From Synechococcus sp. AG-673-F03 (GTDB lineage: Bacteria > Cyanobacteriota > Cyanobacteriia > PCC-6307 > Cyanobiaceae), in contig QCTJ01000008.1 of NCBI GenBank assembly GCA_003211205.1, positions 28,125 to 74,301 on the forward strand: a DNA stretch of 46,177 nucleotides. The letters run 5' to 3'. Positions within the stretch are counted from its first letter, which is position 1; each line of letters begins with the position of its first letter. Both the position numbers and the translations under genes were made by a program. Below are positions 18,281 through 27,900 of the stretch, piece by piece. The notes beneath the pieces were generated by a model. It did not search any database. It was not told the origin of the DNA and worked only from the letters and a program-made list of their open reading frames with translations.

Positions 18281-19819
18281 TCAGGCGTCGGGAGCGACGC
18301 CGCGGGCGATGCGCGCGAGCTCACTGCGCTCATCACTGCTGACCCGATTCGGCACCCCAGAAATGATCCGTTCAAAGTTGGAGAAGGAATCCTTGATCTG
18401 CGGACCGTTACCGGTGATCACGAACTCACGGATGCCCTTGTCATGCCAGGAACCACGCATCTTGAACACGTTGACGGCACGGGCCATTTCTCCACGGATC
18501 TCCACGTACTGCAACAGCAAAATCGTGTCGGTAATGGTGGAGATGTGGGAGTCAGTGATCGAATGGCTGCCCATGAACTCCTCGGAGGTGTTCGTGAAGA
18601 AGCCAGCGATTTCTTCCTGTTTCGCGTATCCGGTCACGCCGATGACGAATTGACGGAAGGCGTTATGGCTGACGCCGCGAGCGAGGGCAGACAAGGAGTC
18701 AATCGCCATCCGTGAAGGCTTGAACTGACTGATCTCCGTCTTGATGATCTGCAGGTGATCCTCGAGGCCCGTCGATTCCGGATAAGCGCAGATGATCTTG
18801 AGCAGGCCGTCCTGCTCCATCTGTTCAAAATCAATGCCCCAGCTGGTGCCGTTACGTAGCAGCTGGGCACGCGACTCCTCATAAGCGAACAAGATGGCGC
18901 GTTCTTTATTGCTGCACGCATCCTCGATGAAATTCGAGACCAGCAGGGTCTTGCCAGTACCCGTGGCTCCGGTGGCGAGAATGATCGAGTCTTTGAAGAA
19001 CCCCCCGCCGCACATCTCATCGAGACGGGGAACTCCCGAACTGATCCGCACATTGGAGGAGCGCTGAGTGAGTTGCATGGCACCAAGCGGAAAGATGCTG
19101 ATCCCATGCGCACCCATCGTGAATGGGAACTCTCCCTTCATGTGCGTGGTGCCGCGCAGCTTGAGAATCTCCACGGTGCGCCGCCGGCGTTCTCCTTCAA
19201 GCACATTGCGCAGAATCACCACGTTGTCGGAGACGAACTCTTCAACCCCATAGCGAGCAATCGGCCCATATTCGTCGATGCGCTCTGTGGTCATCACGGT
19301 GGTGACCCCGATTTCCTTGAGACGAGCAATCAGACGGAATATCTCGCGACGGACAACGAACACAGCGTCGTATTGCTGAAACACCGCGGTGATCGAATCG
19401 ATCGCCACCCGTTTCGCCTTGTATTTGCGAATGGCGTAGTTGATCCGCTCGATCAGACCGGACAGGTCGAAACTTCCGGCCACATCCTGACCATCGGGAT
19501 CGGGAGAAGCATCAAGGATAAACAGCTTGTCCTGTTCAACCATCTCCTGCAGATTCCAACCGAAGCTGGCGGCATTGCGGAGGATGTCGAGCGGCGACTC
19601 TTCGAAGGTGACAAAGATCCCTGGTTCGTCGAAGTGGGCGACTCCGTTGTGCAGAAAATGAAGAGAGAAAACCGTTTTGCCAGTACCGGAGGTACCGCTG
19701 ATCAGCGTGCTGCGACCGATAGGAAGGCCGCCATGACACACATCATCAAAACCTTCGATCCCTGTCGGAAGCTTCTGAACCTGCATCTGTGGAGAACCAC
19801 TGGAGCTGGAGATCTGCAT
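18281..19819 (-). CDS. kaiC: Circadian clock ATPase/autokinase KaiC
   Basis: A 512-residue double RecA-like protein that forms the clock hexamer and cycles through phosphorylation. The CI domain has Walker A GTSGTGKT at 42-49 and catalytic Glu73-Glu74; the CII domain has GATGTGKT at 284-291 and Glu314-Glu315. The phosphorylation pair is Ser427-Thr428 in DSHIST, equivalent to S431/T432 of S. elongatus. The C-terminal A-loop tail (SELARIARGVAPDA) is a few residues shorter than the elongatus version. The ATG at 19819 is 66 bases after kaiB. The stop abuts that of nblS. All key residues are intact, so the oscillator is probably functional. Confidence 0.98.
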   Translation of the reverse strand: MQISSSSGSPQMQVQKLPTGIEGFDDVCHGGLPIGRSTLISGTSGTGKTVFSLHFLHNGVAHFDEPGIFVTFEESPLDILRNAASFGWNLQEMVEQDKLFILDASPDPDGQDVAGSFDLSGLIERINYAIRKYKAKRVAIDSITAVFQQYDAVFVVRREIFRLIARLKEIGVTTVMTTERIDEYGPIARYGVEEFVSDNVVILRNVLEGERRRRTVEILKLRGTTHMKGEFPFTMGAHGISIFPLGAMQLTQRSSNVRISSGVPRLDEMCGGGFFKDSIILATGATGTGKTLLVSNFIEDACSNKERAILFAYEESRAQLLRNGTSWGIDFEQMEQDGLLKIICAYPESTGLEDHLQIIKTEISQFKPSRMAIDSLSALARGVSHNAFRQFVIGVTGYAKQEEIAGFFTNTSEEFMGSHSITDSHISTITDTILLLQYVEIRGEMARAVNVFKMRGSWHDKGIREFVITGNGPQIKDSFSNFERIISGVPNRVSSDERSELARIARGVAPDA

Positions 19820-19885
19820 AACGACGCTCTTATGGCTGCAAGGTAAGGAAAAAACGAGTCATCACCTGCGAGTGCACGGGCAGGC

Positions 19886-20245
19886 TTAAGAATCTGATTC
19901 GCCTATCTCCGCCTCTTCCAACGCATCCATCAACGATGAGGTGAGGTTGTTATCGGTGAGTTCGTCGTATAGAAGGTCCAAACCGATCAGCACCCGCTCG
20001 CGATCGGACAAATCGCCGATGATCCGACGCACCGGCGGCGGGAGGATCTTGGACAGAGTCGGTGTCGCGAGGATTTTGTCCTCCTCCGCCAACTGCGGAT
20101 TTTTGAGCACATCAATCACTTTCAGGGCATAGACGCCTTTGAACTCCGTCTCGAGGATGTTGCGCAGAGTCTTGAGCGCCCTCATGGAGTTCGGCGTGTT
20201 GCCGGCCACGTAGAGCTTGAGGATGTAAGTCTTGCGTGGGCTCAT
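19886..20245 (-). CDS. kaiB: Circadian clock protein KaiB
   Basis: A 119-residue thioredoxin-like fold-switching protein that binds the KaiC CI ring and sequesters KaiA. The core ([20 protein letters not shown], then [20 protein letters not shown] and [20 protein letters not shown]) is well conserved. Compared with the ~102-residue S. elongatus protein it has an acidic C-terminal extension ([12 protein letters not shown]). The ATG at 20245 overlaps the kaiA stop by 4 bases, so kaiA and kaiB are translationally coupled. The 66-base gap to kaiC includes a run of six T residues on the coding strand. Confidence 0.97.
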   Translation of the reverse strand: MSPRKTYILKLYVAGNTPNSMRALKTLRNILETEFKGVYALKVIDVLKNPQLAEEDKILATPTLSKILPPPVRRIIGDLSDRERVLIGLDLLYDELTDNNLTSSLMDALEEAEIGESDS

Positions 20246-21132
20246 GGGGCCACCTCCGGATCGGTGAGAACGCGACGTTCCCCGGCCGCGGGTGTCAGGG
20301 AGACCTCAGGAGGGATCGAACGTCGATACATCTCGCAGAGGTGAGCCATGACATCGAGCAGAGCGAGGCGATAGTCCTGAAGAAAATCGTTTTTATGCCC
20401 TTCTAGTCTGAGCTGCTTCCAGAAGTCGTCAATGAGATTCATGTGGATCTCCACAGCTCGGGTGATGGGCAGATCACCGAAAAAGGCTGTGTTCACGAAA
20501 CTCTCCAGTGCCTGGTTGGCCGCAGCCGGATCCCTGAAGTAGCTGATCAACAGGTCCCGGTAAGTGCGCTGCAGCGACTGAACAAGGTCCCGCTGCTCAT
20601 CAGGAGGCAGATTGGCAAGAAAGCGCGAGGGGTCTCGCTTGTAGAAGACGCCCAGATAGCCGAGGCGCTCCTGCAGACGACTGGACAGCTTCCAGGCACT
20701 GCCTTCCATCGCAGGCATGGCGTTCTGTTCAGCACCGTCTTCGGGCCTGGCATCCTTCTGGCCCTGGCGCAGGAAGCGTGAAATGGAGGCATCAACGTTG
20801 TACCCAAGCTGCTCCAGCTGATCTCCAGGCAGATGGAGCTCTTCAGGGTGGTAATCCACGCGACCCATCAACTCACCCACCACCACGGCGGGGAATAACA
20901 AACCCTCGCTGCTGAGGGCTTCACGGGTCTTGTCGTCCAGCAGGCACTGCTCAATGACAACGGCATCCACCGCTTCGCGCTGGCGGGAAAGCAGTTCCAC
21001 AACACCCTGACCAGACTCGACGGCACCGAGATCCACGGGTGAGTAGCGATTCACCGGCAGCCATTGGCAACAGACCTCAACGAGATCTCTCGTTTGAAGC
21101 AGCAAAGCGATCGTGAGTGCCGGACGAGCCAT
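20242..21132 (-). CDS. kaiA: Circadian clock protein KaiA
   Basis: A protein of about 296 residues that stimulates KaiC autophosphorylation. The N-terminal ~140 residues are a pseudo-receiver ([13 protein letters not shown] has the strand-turn pattern but not the full phosphorylation set). A linker follows, and the C-terminal four-helix dimerisation and KaiC-binding domain begins near [20 protein letters not shown]. The ATG at 21132 gives [12 protein letters not shown]; an in-frame TTG at 21144 would add 4 residues. Full-length kaiA separates this genome from Prochlorococcus, which has lost or truncated it. It is divergent from rplU; 21133-21259 is the shared upstream region. Confidence 0.96.
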   Translation of the reverse strand: MARPALTIALLLQTRDLVEVCCQWLPVNRYSPVDLGAVESGQGVVELLSRQREAVDAVVIEQCLLDDKTREALSSEGLLFPAVVVGELMGRVDYHPEELHLPGDQLEQLGYNVDASISRFLRQGQKDARPEDGAEQNAMPAMEGSAWKLSSRLQERLGYLGVFYKRDPSRFLANLPPDEQRDLVQSLQRTYRDLLISYFRDPAAANQALESFVNTAFFGDLPITRAVEIHMNLIDDFWKQLRLEGHKNDFLQDYRLALLDVMAHLCEMYRRSIPPEVSLTPAAGERRVLTDPEVAP

Positions 21133-21209
21133 CCACCGCGACAAGGTCTTGAGCTGAATCTTGACGAAAGGGACTAAGAAGACCGAGGATCTTTGTTTGT
21201 CTTTCGATT

Positions 21210-21247
21210 GCGGTTCAGGCCAAATCGGCTTGTCCGAGCCTGACCGC
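21210..21247 (+). promoter_or_regulatory. Nested hairpin in the rplU leader
   Basis: The sequence forms an outer stem of 10 Watson-Crick pairs (21210-21220 with 21238-21247, one bulged T at 21215), a 4-base internal bulge (21221-21224), an inner 4-bp stem (21225-21228 with 21234-21237) and a 5-base loop. It ends 12 bases before the rplU ATG, and no U-tract follows, so it is not a simple terminator. The position suggests a 5' UTR element that could limit ribosome access or bind a ribosomal protein. L21 leaders are known in Bacillota; this structure is not recognisably the same, so function is inferred. Confidence 0.6.
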
Positions 21248-21259
21248 GTCTCTCAGCAC

Positions 21260-21634
21260 ATGGCCGAAACCAGCTCCACAACCTCTGCAGCTCCCGAAAC
21301 AGGGTCCTACGCGATCGTCGAAGCCTCCGGTCAGCAGTTCTGGCTGCAGGCCAATCGTTACTACGATCTCGACCGGCTCAATGCTGAGGTCGACGCAACC
21401 GTCACCCTCGACAACGTTCTTTTAGTGAAGGATTCCAAGGGCACAACGCTTGGCAAGCCTTATGTCAAGGACGCCAGTGTTGAGCTGAAGGTGATGGCGC
21501 ACCGCCGCGGCCCCAAGGTGATCGTTTACAAAATGCGCCCCAAAAAGAAGACCCGTCGCAAGAATGGTCATCGTCAGGAGCTGACCAGAGTCATGGTTCA
21601 GTCGATTTCCGTAAGTGGCAAAGCCATTAGCTGA
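21260..21634 (+). CDS. rplU: 50S ribosomal protein L21
   Basis: A 124-residue large-subunit protein. [34 protein letters not shown], and [20 protein letters not shown] are L21 hallmarks. The N-terminus carries about 17 extra Ser/Thr/Ala-rich residues. The frame is open back to 21161, but the ATG at 21260 is chosen because the upstream part overlaps the leader hairpin and reads as non-conserved. rpmA follows 47 bases later, the usual rplU-rpmA order. Confidence 0.96.
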   Translation: MAETSSTTSAAPETGSYAIVEASGQQFWLQANRYYDLDRLNAEVDATVTLDNVLLVKDSKGTTLGKPYVKDASVELKVMAHRRGPKVIVYKMRPKKKTRRKNGHRQELTRVMVQSISVSGKAIS

Positions 21635-21681
21635 TCATCCAGATCCACCTCAACGAACGTTTTCCTCTTCAAAATCCCCCC

Positions 21682-21948
21682 ATGGCTCATAAGAAAGGCA
21701 CAGGTTCAACACGTAACGGCCGCGATTCCAATTCCAAGCGTCTCGGCGTGAAGGCTTACGGCGGAGAATCCGTCACCGCCGGCTCCATCCTGATCCGTCA
21801 GCGCGGCACCTCAGTGCTGCCTGGAGTCAATGTGGGTCACGGCAAAGATGACACTCTCTTTGCTCTGACCGATGGCGTCGTGAAGTTCGAGACGATCAAG
21901 CGCGGTCTGCGCAATCGCAAGCGCATCAACATCACAGCTGCGGTCTGA
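21682..21948 (+). CDS. rpmA: 50S ribosomal protein L27
   Basis: An 88-residue large-subunit protein that sits near the peptidyl-transferase centre. It starts [20 protein letters not shown] and contains [17 protein letters not shown] and [16 protein letters not shown], the family signatures. No N-terminal extension of the kind cleaved in Firmicutes is seen. It is probably co-transcribed with rplU. A convergent membrane-protein gene ends 18 bases downstream. Confidence 0.98.
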   Translation: MAHKKGTGSTRNGRDSNSKRLGVKAYGGESVTAGSILIRQRGTSVLPGVNVGHGKDDTLFALTDGVVKFETIKRGLRNRKRINITAAV

Positions 21949-21966
21949 CCAGAACGACCTCTCCCG

Positions 21967-22428
21967 TCACGAGCTCCGCTCCGAGCTCAGCGCAAGACGG
22001 GTTGTCAACACAAGACCAATCACAGTGAGCCCCAAAACAACCCATGTTCTGGGGCTTTGTTCATGCAGGGCATCCGCAAGTTCCAGAGGCAGAGCGAGAC
22101 CGAGCACCCCGACAAGCAACCACTCGCCCCAGCGGCGTCCAACCCAGGTGGCACAGGCCGCTACAAGGATCAAAGCGGCATAGAGCCCCGAGACCAAGGC
22201 CAGACGCATCAGACGCGTTGGGCCCAGCAGGGTTCCCTTCGCTGCCAGCGAAGAAAGAAATTGACGGTCCGCATTCCCCCAGGTTTCGGCGAAATGAGAG
22301 AGTTCGGCGTAATGAACATCCCCAAACATTGCGGCCAGGCTGATCGCGAACAGCGCCCCAGCGAGCAGCAGCTTCTTGATCAGAATTAAGCGAACCAGCA
22401 AGCGCCCTTGTCCGGCGATCTGTGCCAT
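21967..22428 (-). CDS. DUF2127-like membrane protein
   Basis: A 153-residue protein with about four hydrophobic segments (LIKKLLLAGALFAISLAAMF; LALVSGLYAALILVAACATW; LLVGVLGLALPLELADAL; TWVVLGLTVIGLVLTTRLAL). The layout and the GLYAAL and GRRWGEW motifs fit the DUF2127 predicted integral membrane family of unknown function. It ends near rpmA in convergent orientation and follows the methyltransferase gene by 12 bases on the same strand. The family assignment is from memory of motif and length. Confidence 0.7.
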   Translation of the reverse strand: MAQIAGQGRLLVRLILIKKLLLAGALFAISLAAMFGDVHYAELSHFAETWGNADRQFLSSLAAKGTLLGPTRLMRLALVSGLYAALILVAACATWVGRRWGEWLLVGVLGLALPLELADALHEQSPRTWVVLGLTVIGLVLTTRLALSSERSS

Positions 22429-22440
22429 CGATCGTTTCGG

Positions 22441-23202
22441 CTAGACGTTCTCAAGCGGACGGTAGACCCTTGTTGTGATCAGCAAGGGATGAAACAGCTC
22501 CAGGAAGCGACTCTGAAGGCAGTGAAAAAAGTCCTCCACCAACTGCGGGTCATCGAAGTGAAAGGGGTACTCACCGTCATGCCCTTTGAAAAAATACCAG
22601 TTGAGTAGTGCCCGACCTCCGGGAGTGAGGCGGCGTTGAAACTCCATCAGCTGCGCCGAGGGGTCGGGGAGGTGTTCCAACACATCAAGGCACACCACCG
22701 TGTCGAAACGCCGCCCCGGAAGGCTGTCGAGATCGCGGTGGACACTCACACGCTCCTGAAGTCCCAGACGGACCGCACGATCCTTCACGAATGCACGGTT
22801 CTGGGGATTGAGATCCACAAACCAGACATGCCGAACGCTCTCCAGCCCCGCGGCAGCGAGAGCATGCGTTCCGATCCCGCCTCCGAAATCAAGCACGTCA
22901 CCATGGGCAAACTGCTGCTGCAGCCGCAGGGTGTCGGCGATGTAGTCGGCACTGCTGAGATGCCAGGCTGCCAATTCGAACAAATGGCCCGTGCCAACGG
23001 TGTCCTCATAGAAATCAGCAGCTCGCTCGGGGTCGAAAGCTCCCGGATGCATCGCCGCCAGATCCTCCGTGCTCTGGGGCAATCGCTCGGAAACGTCCGC
23101 CGCTGAAAGCGACAGGTAAGACGCCAGATGCTCCTTCACAGAGAAGCCGTTATCGAGAAACTCCTGAATGTCCACACCAGCGGAGGCATTGAGTGGCTGC
23201 AT
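22441..23202 (-). CDS. Class I SAM-dependent methyltransferase
   Basis: A 253-residue protein with a Rossmann methyltransferase core. Motif I is DVLDFGGGIGTHALAAAGL (SAM binding), then VWFVDLNPQNRAFVKDRAV with the ribose-binding Asp, and CLDVLEHLPDPSAQLMEFQ, the motif IV/V region typical of methyltransf_11/23 members. The N-terminal ~70 residues are helical. The substrate cannot be assigned. The ATG at 23202 is 81 bases from the divergent truB. It is followed by the DUF2127 gene, probably in one transcript. Confidence 0.85.
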   Translation of the reverse strand: MQPLNASAGVDIQEFLDNGFSVKEHLASYLSLSAADVSERLPQSTEDLAAMHPGAFDPERAADFYEDTVGTGHLFELAAWHLSSADYIADTLRLQQQFAHGDVLDFGGGIGTHALAAAGLESVRHVWFVDLNPQNRAFVKDRAVRLGLQERVSVHRDLDSLPGRRFDTVVCLDVLEHLPDPSAQLMEFQRRLTPGGRALLNWYFFKGHDGEYPFHFDDPQLVEDFFHCLQSRFLELFHPLLITTRVYRPLENV

Positions 23203-23283
23203 GGAGCTTCAGGACGCGACCGGGCAAACCTACTTGCGAGCCCACTGGTGCCTCAGGCAAGGTGCCACAGTCGACAGCTGGAC

Positions 23284-24186
23284 ATGGCTTGCACCTTGAC
23301 TGCGCCTATCGGCTTCGCCGTCATTGACAAGCCGGCTGGGCTCACCTCCCATACCTGTGTCGCACGCATCAGACGGGTGCTGGGCATCCGCAGGGTTGGT
23401 CATGGCGGCACTCTGGATCCAGCGGTGACAGGCGTGCTGCCGATCGCCGTGGGACAGGCGACACGACTGTTGCCGTACCTACCAGGCGAGAAAACCTATC
23501 GAGGCGTGATCCAGCTAGGGATCAGCACCAACACCGACGACCTTCAAGGTGAGGAACTGTCCAGACAATCCGTCCCCGATCTGGGCTCAGAATTACTGGA
23601 TCAGGCACTCAGTCCGTTCCGCGGCACCATTCGCCAACAGCCCCCTCAAGTTTCAGCGGTCCACGTGGATGGTGAGCGTGCTTATGCCAGGGCCCGTCGC
23701 GGCGAGCAGATGGAGCTTGCAGCACGGCCTGTGACCATTCATCAACTGCATGTCTTGGGATGGGATGCTGCTCAAGCCCAGTTGAGCGTGGAGGTGCACT
23801 GCTCAGCAGGCACCTACATCCGTTCACTGGCAAGAGATCTGGGCGCAGCACTCGGATGCGGAGGTTGTCTGGCCAGACTCAGGCGGACCCAGGCCCTCGG
23901 CTTCCATGACCACCAGGCGGTACCTCTGCCAAATGCTCCCGACGTGGTCGGCCAAGGCGAAATCAGCTTGCTACGACCCGAGCTGGCCTTGCCTCATCTG
24001 CCTCAGCGCCTGATCACTGCCAGCGAACAGCTGGACTGGAACTGTGGGCGCAGGATCAATCTTGGAATCAGCGGCATGGCTGATGCTGTGGTCGTTCTCA
24101 GTGAGGGTGGGCGCATGCTCGGACTCGGTGTGCCCGATGCAGAAGATGGTCTGAAACCGAAGGTGGTGTTTGAAGCTCGGGGCTGA
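23284..24186 (+). CDS. truB: tRNA pseudouridine(55) synthase
   Basis: A 300-residue enzyme that makes pseudouridine 55 in the T-loop of tRNAs. The catalytic Asp45 is in VGHGGTLDPAVTGVLPIAVG, with KPAGLTSH near the N-terminus and CSAGTYIRSLARDLG in the second half. The C-terminal part replaces the usual PUA domain with a short cyanobacterial-style tail. The frame is open upstream to 23128, which would run into the divergent methyltransferase; the ATG at 23284 gives the family-typical start. A YebC-family gene follows. Confidence 0.95.
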   Translation: MACTLTAPIGFAVIDKPAGLTSHTCVARIRRVLGIRRVGHGGTLDPAVTGVLPIAVGQATRLLPYLPGEKTYRGVIQLGISTNTDDLQGEELSRQSVPDLGSELLDQALSPFRGTIRQQPPQVSAVHVDGERAYARARRGEQMELAARPVTIHQLHVLGWDAAQAQLSVEVHCSAGTYIRSLARDLGAALGCGGCLARLRRTQALGFHDHQAVPLPNAPDVVGQGEISLLRPELALPHLPQRLITASEQLDWNCGRRINLGISGMADAVVVLSEGGRMLGLGVPDAEDGLKPKVVFEARG

Positions 24187-24237
24187 TGCTGCAAGCTCGG
24201 TAATTTGCTTTGAAGCAGACGGGCTCCGAAGCATCCG

Positions 24238-24993
24238 ATGGCAGGCCACAGCAAATGGTCCCAGATCAAACGCACCAAAGCGGTGGTGGATGCAAAGCGT
24301 GGTGCTGTGTTCACCCGGATCGGACGCGAAATCACGGTGGCTGCACGCCAGGGCATTGACCCGGATGGCAATTTCCAGCTGCGCACTGCGATCGTCAAGG
24401 CCAAGGCCGCTGGCGTGCCAGCGAGCAATATTGAACGTGCCATCGCCAAAGGCTCTGGCAAGGCTGGTGACACGGAACAGCTTGAATCAATCCGCTACGA
24501 GGGTTACGGCCCCGGCGGAGTGGCTGTGTTGGTGGAGGCACTGAGCGACAACCGCAACCGCACAGCAGCGGCTGTGCGGTTGGCCTTCAGCAAACACGGC
24601 GGCCACCTCGGTGAAAGTGGATGCGTGAGTTATCTCTTCCAGCAACGAAGTGAAGTGAGCCTCCAGGCCGCGGCAATGAATGAGGAGGCATTACTGGAAT
24701 GCCTGCTCAATTTGGAGGCCGATGGTTATGAACTCAAAAGCGGCGAAGAGGCCTTGGTGCATGGTCCTTTTGCAGCACTCGAATCCCTCCAGAACGGACT
24801 CCGCGATCAAGGCTGGGAAGTCTCGGAATGGTCGCACTGCTGGCACCCTGTCACCCAGGTGAGACCGGACAACGAAAACAACATCCAACAGTGCCTGAAG
24901 TTGCTGGATGCCCTGGAGGAACTCGATGACATCTGCAATGTCAGCGCGAACCTCGAACTGAAGAACGAACTAAGGGATGAGCTGAGCGTTTGA
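24238..24993 (+). CDS. YebC/PmpR family regulatory or translation factor
   Basis: A 251-residue member of the YebC/TACO1 family: [20 protein letters not shown], then [46 protein letters not shown] and [14 protein letters not shown] are all diagnostic. Family members have been described as transcription regulators and, more recently, as helping ribosomes through proline stretches. The last 53 bases overlap the 3' end of the convergent 5-oxoprolinase gene, an unusually long convergent overlap. The ATG at 24238 follows truB by 51 bases. Confidence 0.94.
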   Translation: MAGHSKWSQIKRTKAVVDAKRGAVFTRIGREITVAARQGIDPDGNFQLRTAIVKAKAAGVPASNIERAIAKGSGKAGDTEQLESIRYEGYGPGGVAVLVEALSDNRNRTAAAVRLAFSKHGGHLGESGCVSYLFQQRSEVSLQAAAMNEEALLECLLNLEADGYELKSGEEALVHGPFAALESLQNGLRDQGWEVSEWSHCWHPVTQVRPDNENNIQQCLKLLDALEELDDICNVSANLELKNELRDELSV

Positions 24994-27900
24994 TGGGGTC
25001 AAAACCACCACCACCGGGAGTGGCGATCAGCAATCGATCCCCTGCTTTGACCTGAAGCTGCACGCATCCATCCAGCACCTGCACAGTTCCATCAGCACGG
25101 GTTAACAGAGCCGTTCCTGTTTTACCCGGTTCTCCACCGGTCAGACCAAAAGGGGCAACGGTCCTGGAACCAGACAACAACGCTGCAGTCATCGGTTCCA
25201 GAAAACGGAACTCCCTCACCAGGCCGTCTCCTCCTCGCCAGCGGCCAGCTCCACCGCTGCCTCGGCGGAAGCCGAAACGTTCAAGCCTCACTGGAAATCT
25301 CTGCTCGAGAATCTCCGGGTCCGTGAGCCTGGAGTTGGTCATGTGCGTCTGCACACCGCTTGATCCAGAGAAACCCTTGCCTGCTCCTCCGCCTCCGGCG
25401 ATGGTCTCGTAATACTGCCGACGCCCATCACCGAAGGTGAGGTTGTTCATCGTGCCCTGGCCCGCGGCCATCACCCCGAGTGATGCAAACAGCAGATTGC
25501 AGAGAGCCTGCGAGGTTTCCACATTGCCGCCGACCACTGCAGCCGGTGCGCTGGGGTTGAGCAGGGAATCCTCCGGGACGATCAGAGTTAATGGCCGGAA
25601 ACATCCTGCATTCAGGGGGATCGGCTCCTGAACCAGACAACGGATCACATACAGAACTGCAGCCTTGGTCACCGCCAGTGGAGCATGGAAATTGTGCGTG
25701 CCCTGGGGACTTGTCCCACCGAAATCGAGCAAAGCTTGTTGCCGTTTCCGATCGACCGTCAAGGCCAGCTTGAGCTTTGCACCGTTGTCGAGCTCAACCT
25801 CGAACGTCCTGTCCTCAAAGCAGCCGATCAGCCTCTGAACGGTTTGCGCCGCATGGTCCTGAACGTGCTGCAGATAGCGCTGAACACGCTGGCGGCCCTC
25901 AAGCTGCAGAAGCTGATCGAACAGTTCAGCGCCCAGATGATTGGCGGCTGCCTGTGCCTGGAGATCTGCCCAGAGCAGTTCTGGGTCTCTGGGAGGTGAG
26001 CTGAGCCCCTGCAGACACTGATTCCAGGCCGAACGATCCGGCGTTCCCCGTGAGGTCAAGAAGTGATTGCGCACCAGCAGACCTTCCTCCTCAATGCTGG
26101 AGCTGAACGGAGGCATCGAACCTGGTGTCAGCCCTCCTACATCCGCGTGGTGCCCGCGACAGGCCACAAAGGCGAAGGGATCGGGGTCTCCCTCCACGAA
26201 GCAGGGTGTGATCGCGGTGATGTCGGGCAAATGAGTGCCACCGTGAAATGGATCGTTGCTGATCACGGTGTCTCCGGCCGACAACGCAGGCCTCTCCCCT
26301 TGGCGGATCTGACCGAGAAGATCCTCAACCGCATCACCCATCGAACCCAGGTGCACGGGAATATGAGGAGCGTTGGCGACAAGCGCCCCCTGTGCATCGA
26401 ACAGCGCACAGGAGAAATCCATCCGCTCCCGCATATTCACGGAACGACTGGACTGACGCAGCCGCTCTCCCATGCGCTCAGCAATTTGCATAAAACGGTG
26501 ATGGAAGAGGCTGAGATCAACAGGATCCGGGTCCGAGTGCTGGCCGGAACTCACTCCACTGGCATCCGCCCCGGCAGAGGACCGTTCAGCGGCAGGCCTC
26601 GATGAAGCCTCGAGCAGCACACTGCCGTCAACCAGCAGCCGGGCCGTCCAACCTGGCTCCAGGACGATGGCCGCCGTGGGGTCCAGGATGAGCGCGGGCC
26701 CCGACAGAGGCTGATCGCGCTTCAATTGCAAGCGCTCCAGCACAGGCACCTCACACCAGCCCTGCTCTCTGCAATGAACGCGAGCACGCTGATCCATGGT
26801 TGATCGAGTGACCGATGCAGTGGCTGCGGTTCCATAACCTTCAAAGTTTGATGGCGAGGAGCTCTCCGCGATCGCATCCAGCACCTCCACCTCGAGGCGT
26901 TCGGCGATCAGGGGAGCCGTGCGAGGCGGCGCATAGCCAAAACGACGTTGATGCGCCTGGTCAAACAAGCTTTCCAGCTGATCCTGATCCAGCTCTTCCA
27001 CAGCTGATACCAGGGAGAGCATCAGCCCTTGTTCCGAAGAGGTATCGCGCAGCTCAAGCCTGATCTGACGCTCTGGTGTTGTTGTAGAAGCTGCCGTGAG
27101 CTTCTGCAGCTCCAGGAACGCCGTGTTCAGATCCGACCTGACCATGGCGGGCAGCTGAGCGAGCAGAGCAGCATCCAGAGGACGGCGGATCGACCGCTGA
27201 TGCAGCTGACGCTGACGGGCCTGCCCAAGGCCATAGGCCGAGAGCACACCCGCCAGAGGATGCAACAGCACCTGACCCAGCCCCAGAGATTCGGCCAAGC
27301 GACAAGCCAGCTGCCCTGCGGCACCGCCGTAGGCAATCAGTGCACCTCCACGGATGTCATGCCCACGGAACAGCGACACGTGGCGGATCGCTCCCGCCAT
27401 CGCCTCGACAGCGAGGTCAAGAGCACCTTCGGCCAGCTGCTCGGGAGCCTGACCCAGTTGCGATGAAAGCGCCTGGAACTGATCCCGGGTCGCCTGAAGA
27501 TCAGGAGTCTGATCGCGATCCGGTCCGAACACCGCCGGGAAGGCAGTCACCTGCAGTCGGCCCAGCAGCAAATGACAATCCGTGATGGCCAGAGGTCCAC
27601 CTCGGCGGTAGCAGGCTGGGCCTGGGTCAGCACCTGCCGAGCGTGGACCCACTGTGAGGCGACCGCCATCGCCACTGACAATCGATCCCCCTCCTGCCGC
27701 CACGGTGTGGATCGGCAGCCGCGACGCTGTCAGCTGAAATCCGGCAATATCCGTTTCAGCACTGCGTTCCCACTCCCGGTCGGCAGCGCCCGCCGGCAGA
27801 CAAAACACATCCGTGCTCGTGCCCCCCATATCCACACCCACCAGGGCGGAAGCACCAAGGCCAGCTTGTTGAGCGGCAGCAACAGCTCCGACCATGCCGC

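Noticed and set aside
21161-21259. N-terminal extension of rplU
   Set aside because: The open frame overlaps the leader hairpin and its translation has no L21 character; the ATG at 21260 fits the family.
26063-26605. 180-codon plus-strand frame within 5-oxoprolinase
   Set aside because: Shadow frame; the 5-oxoprolinase motifs span this region on the other strand.
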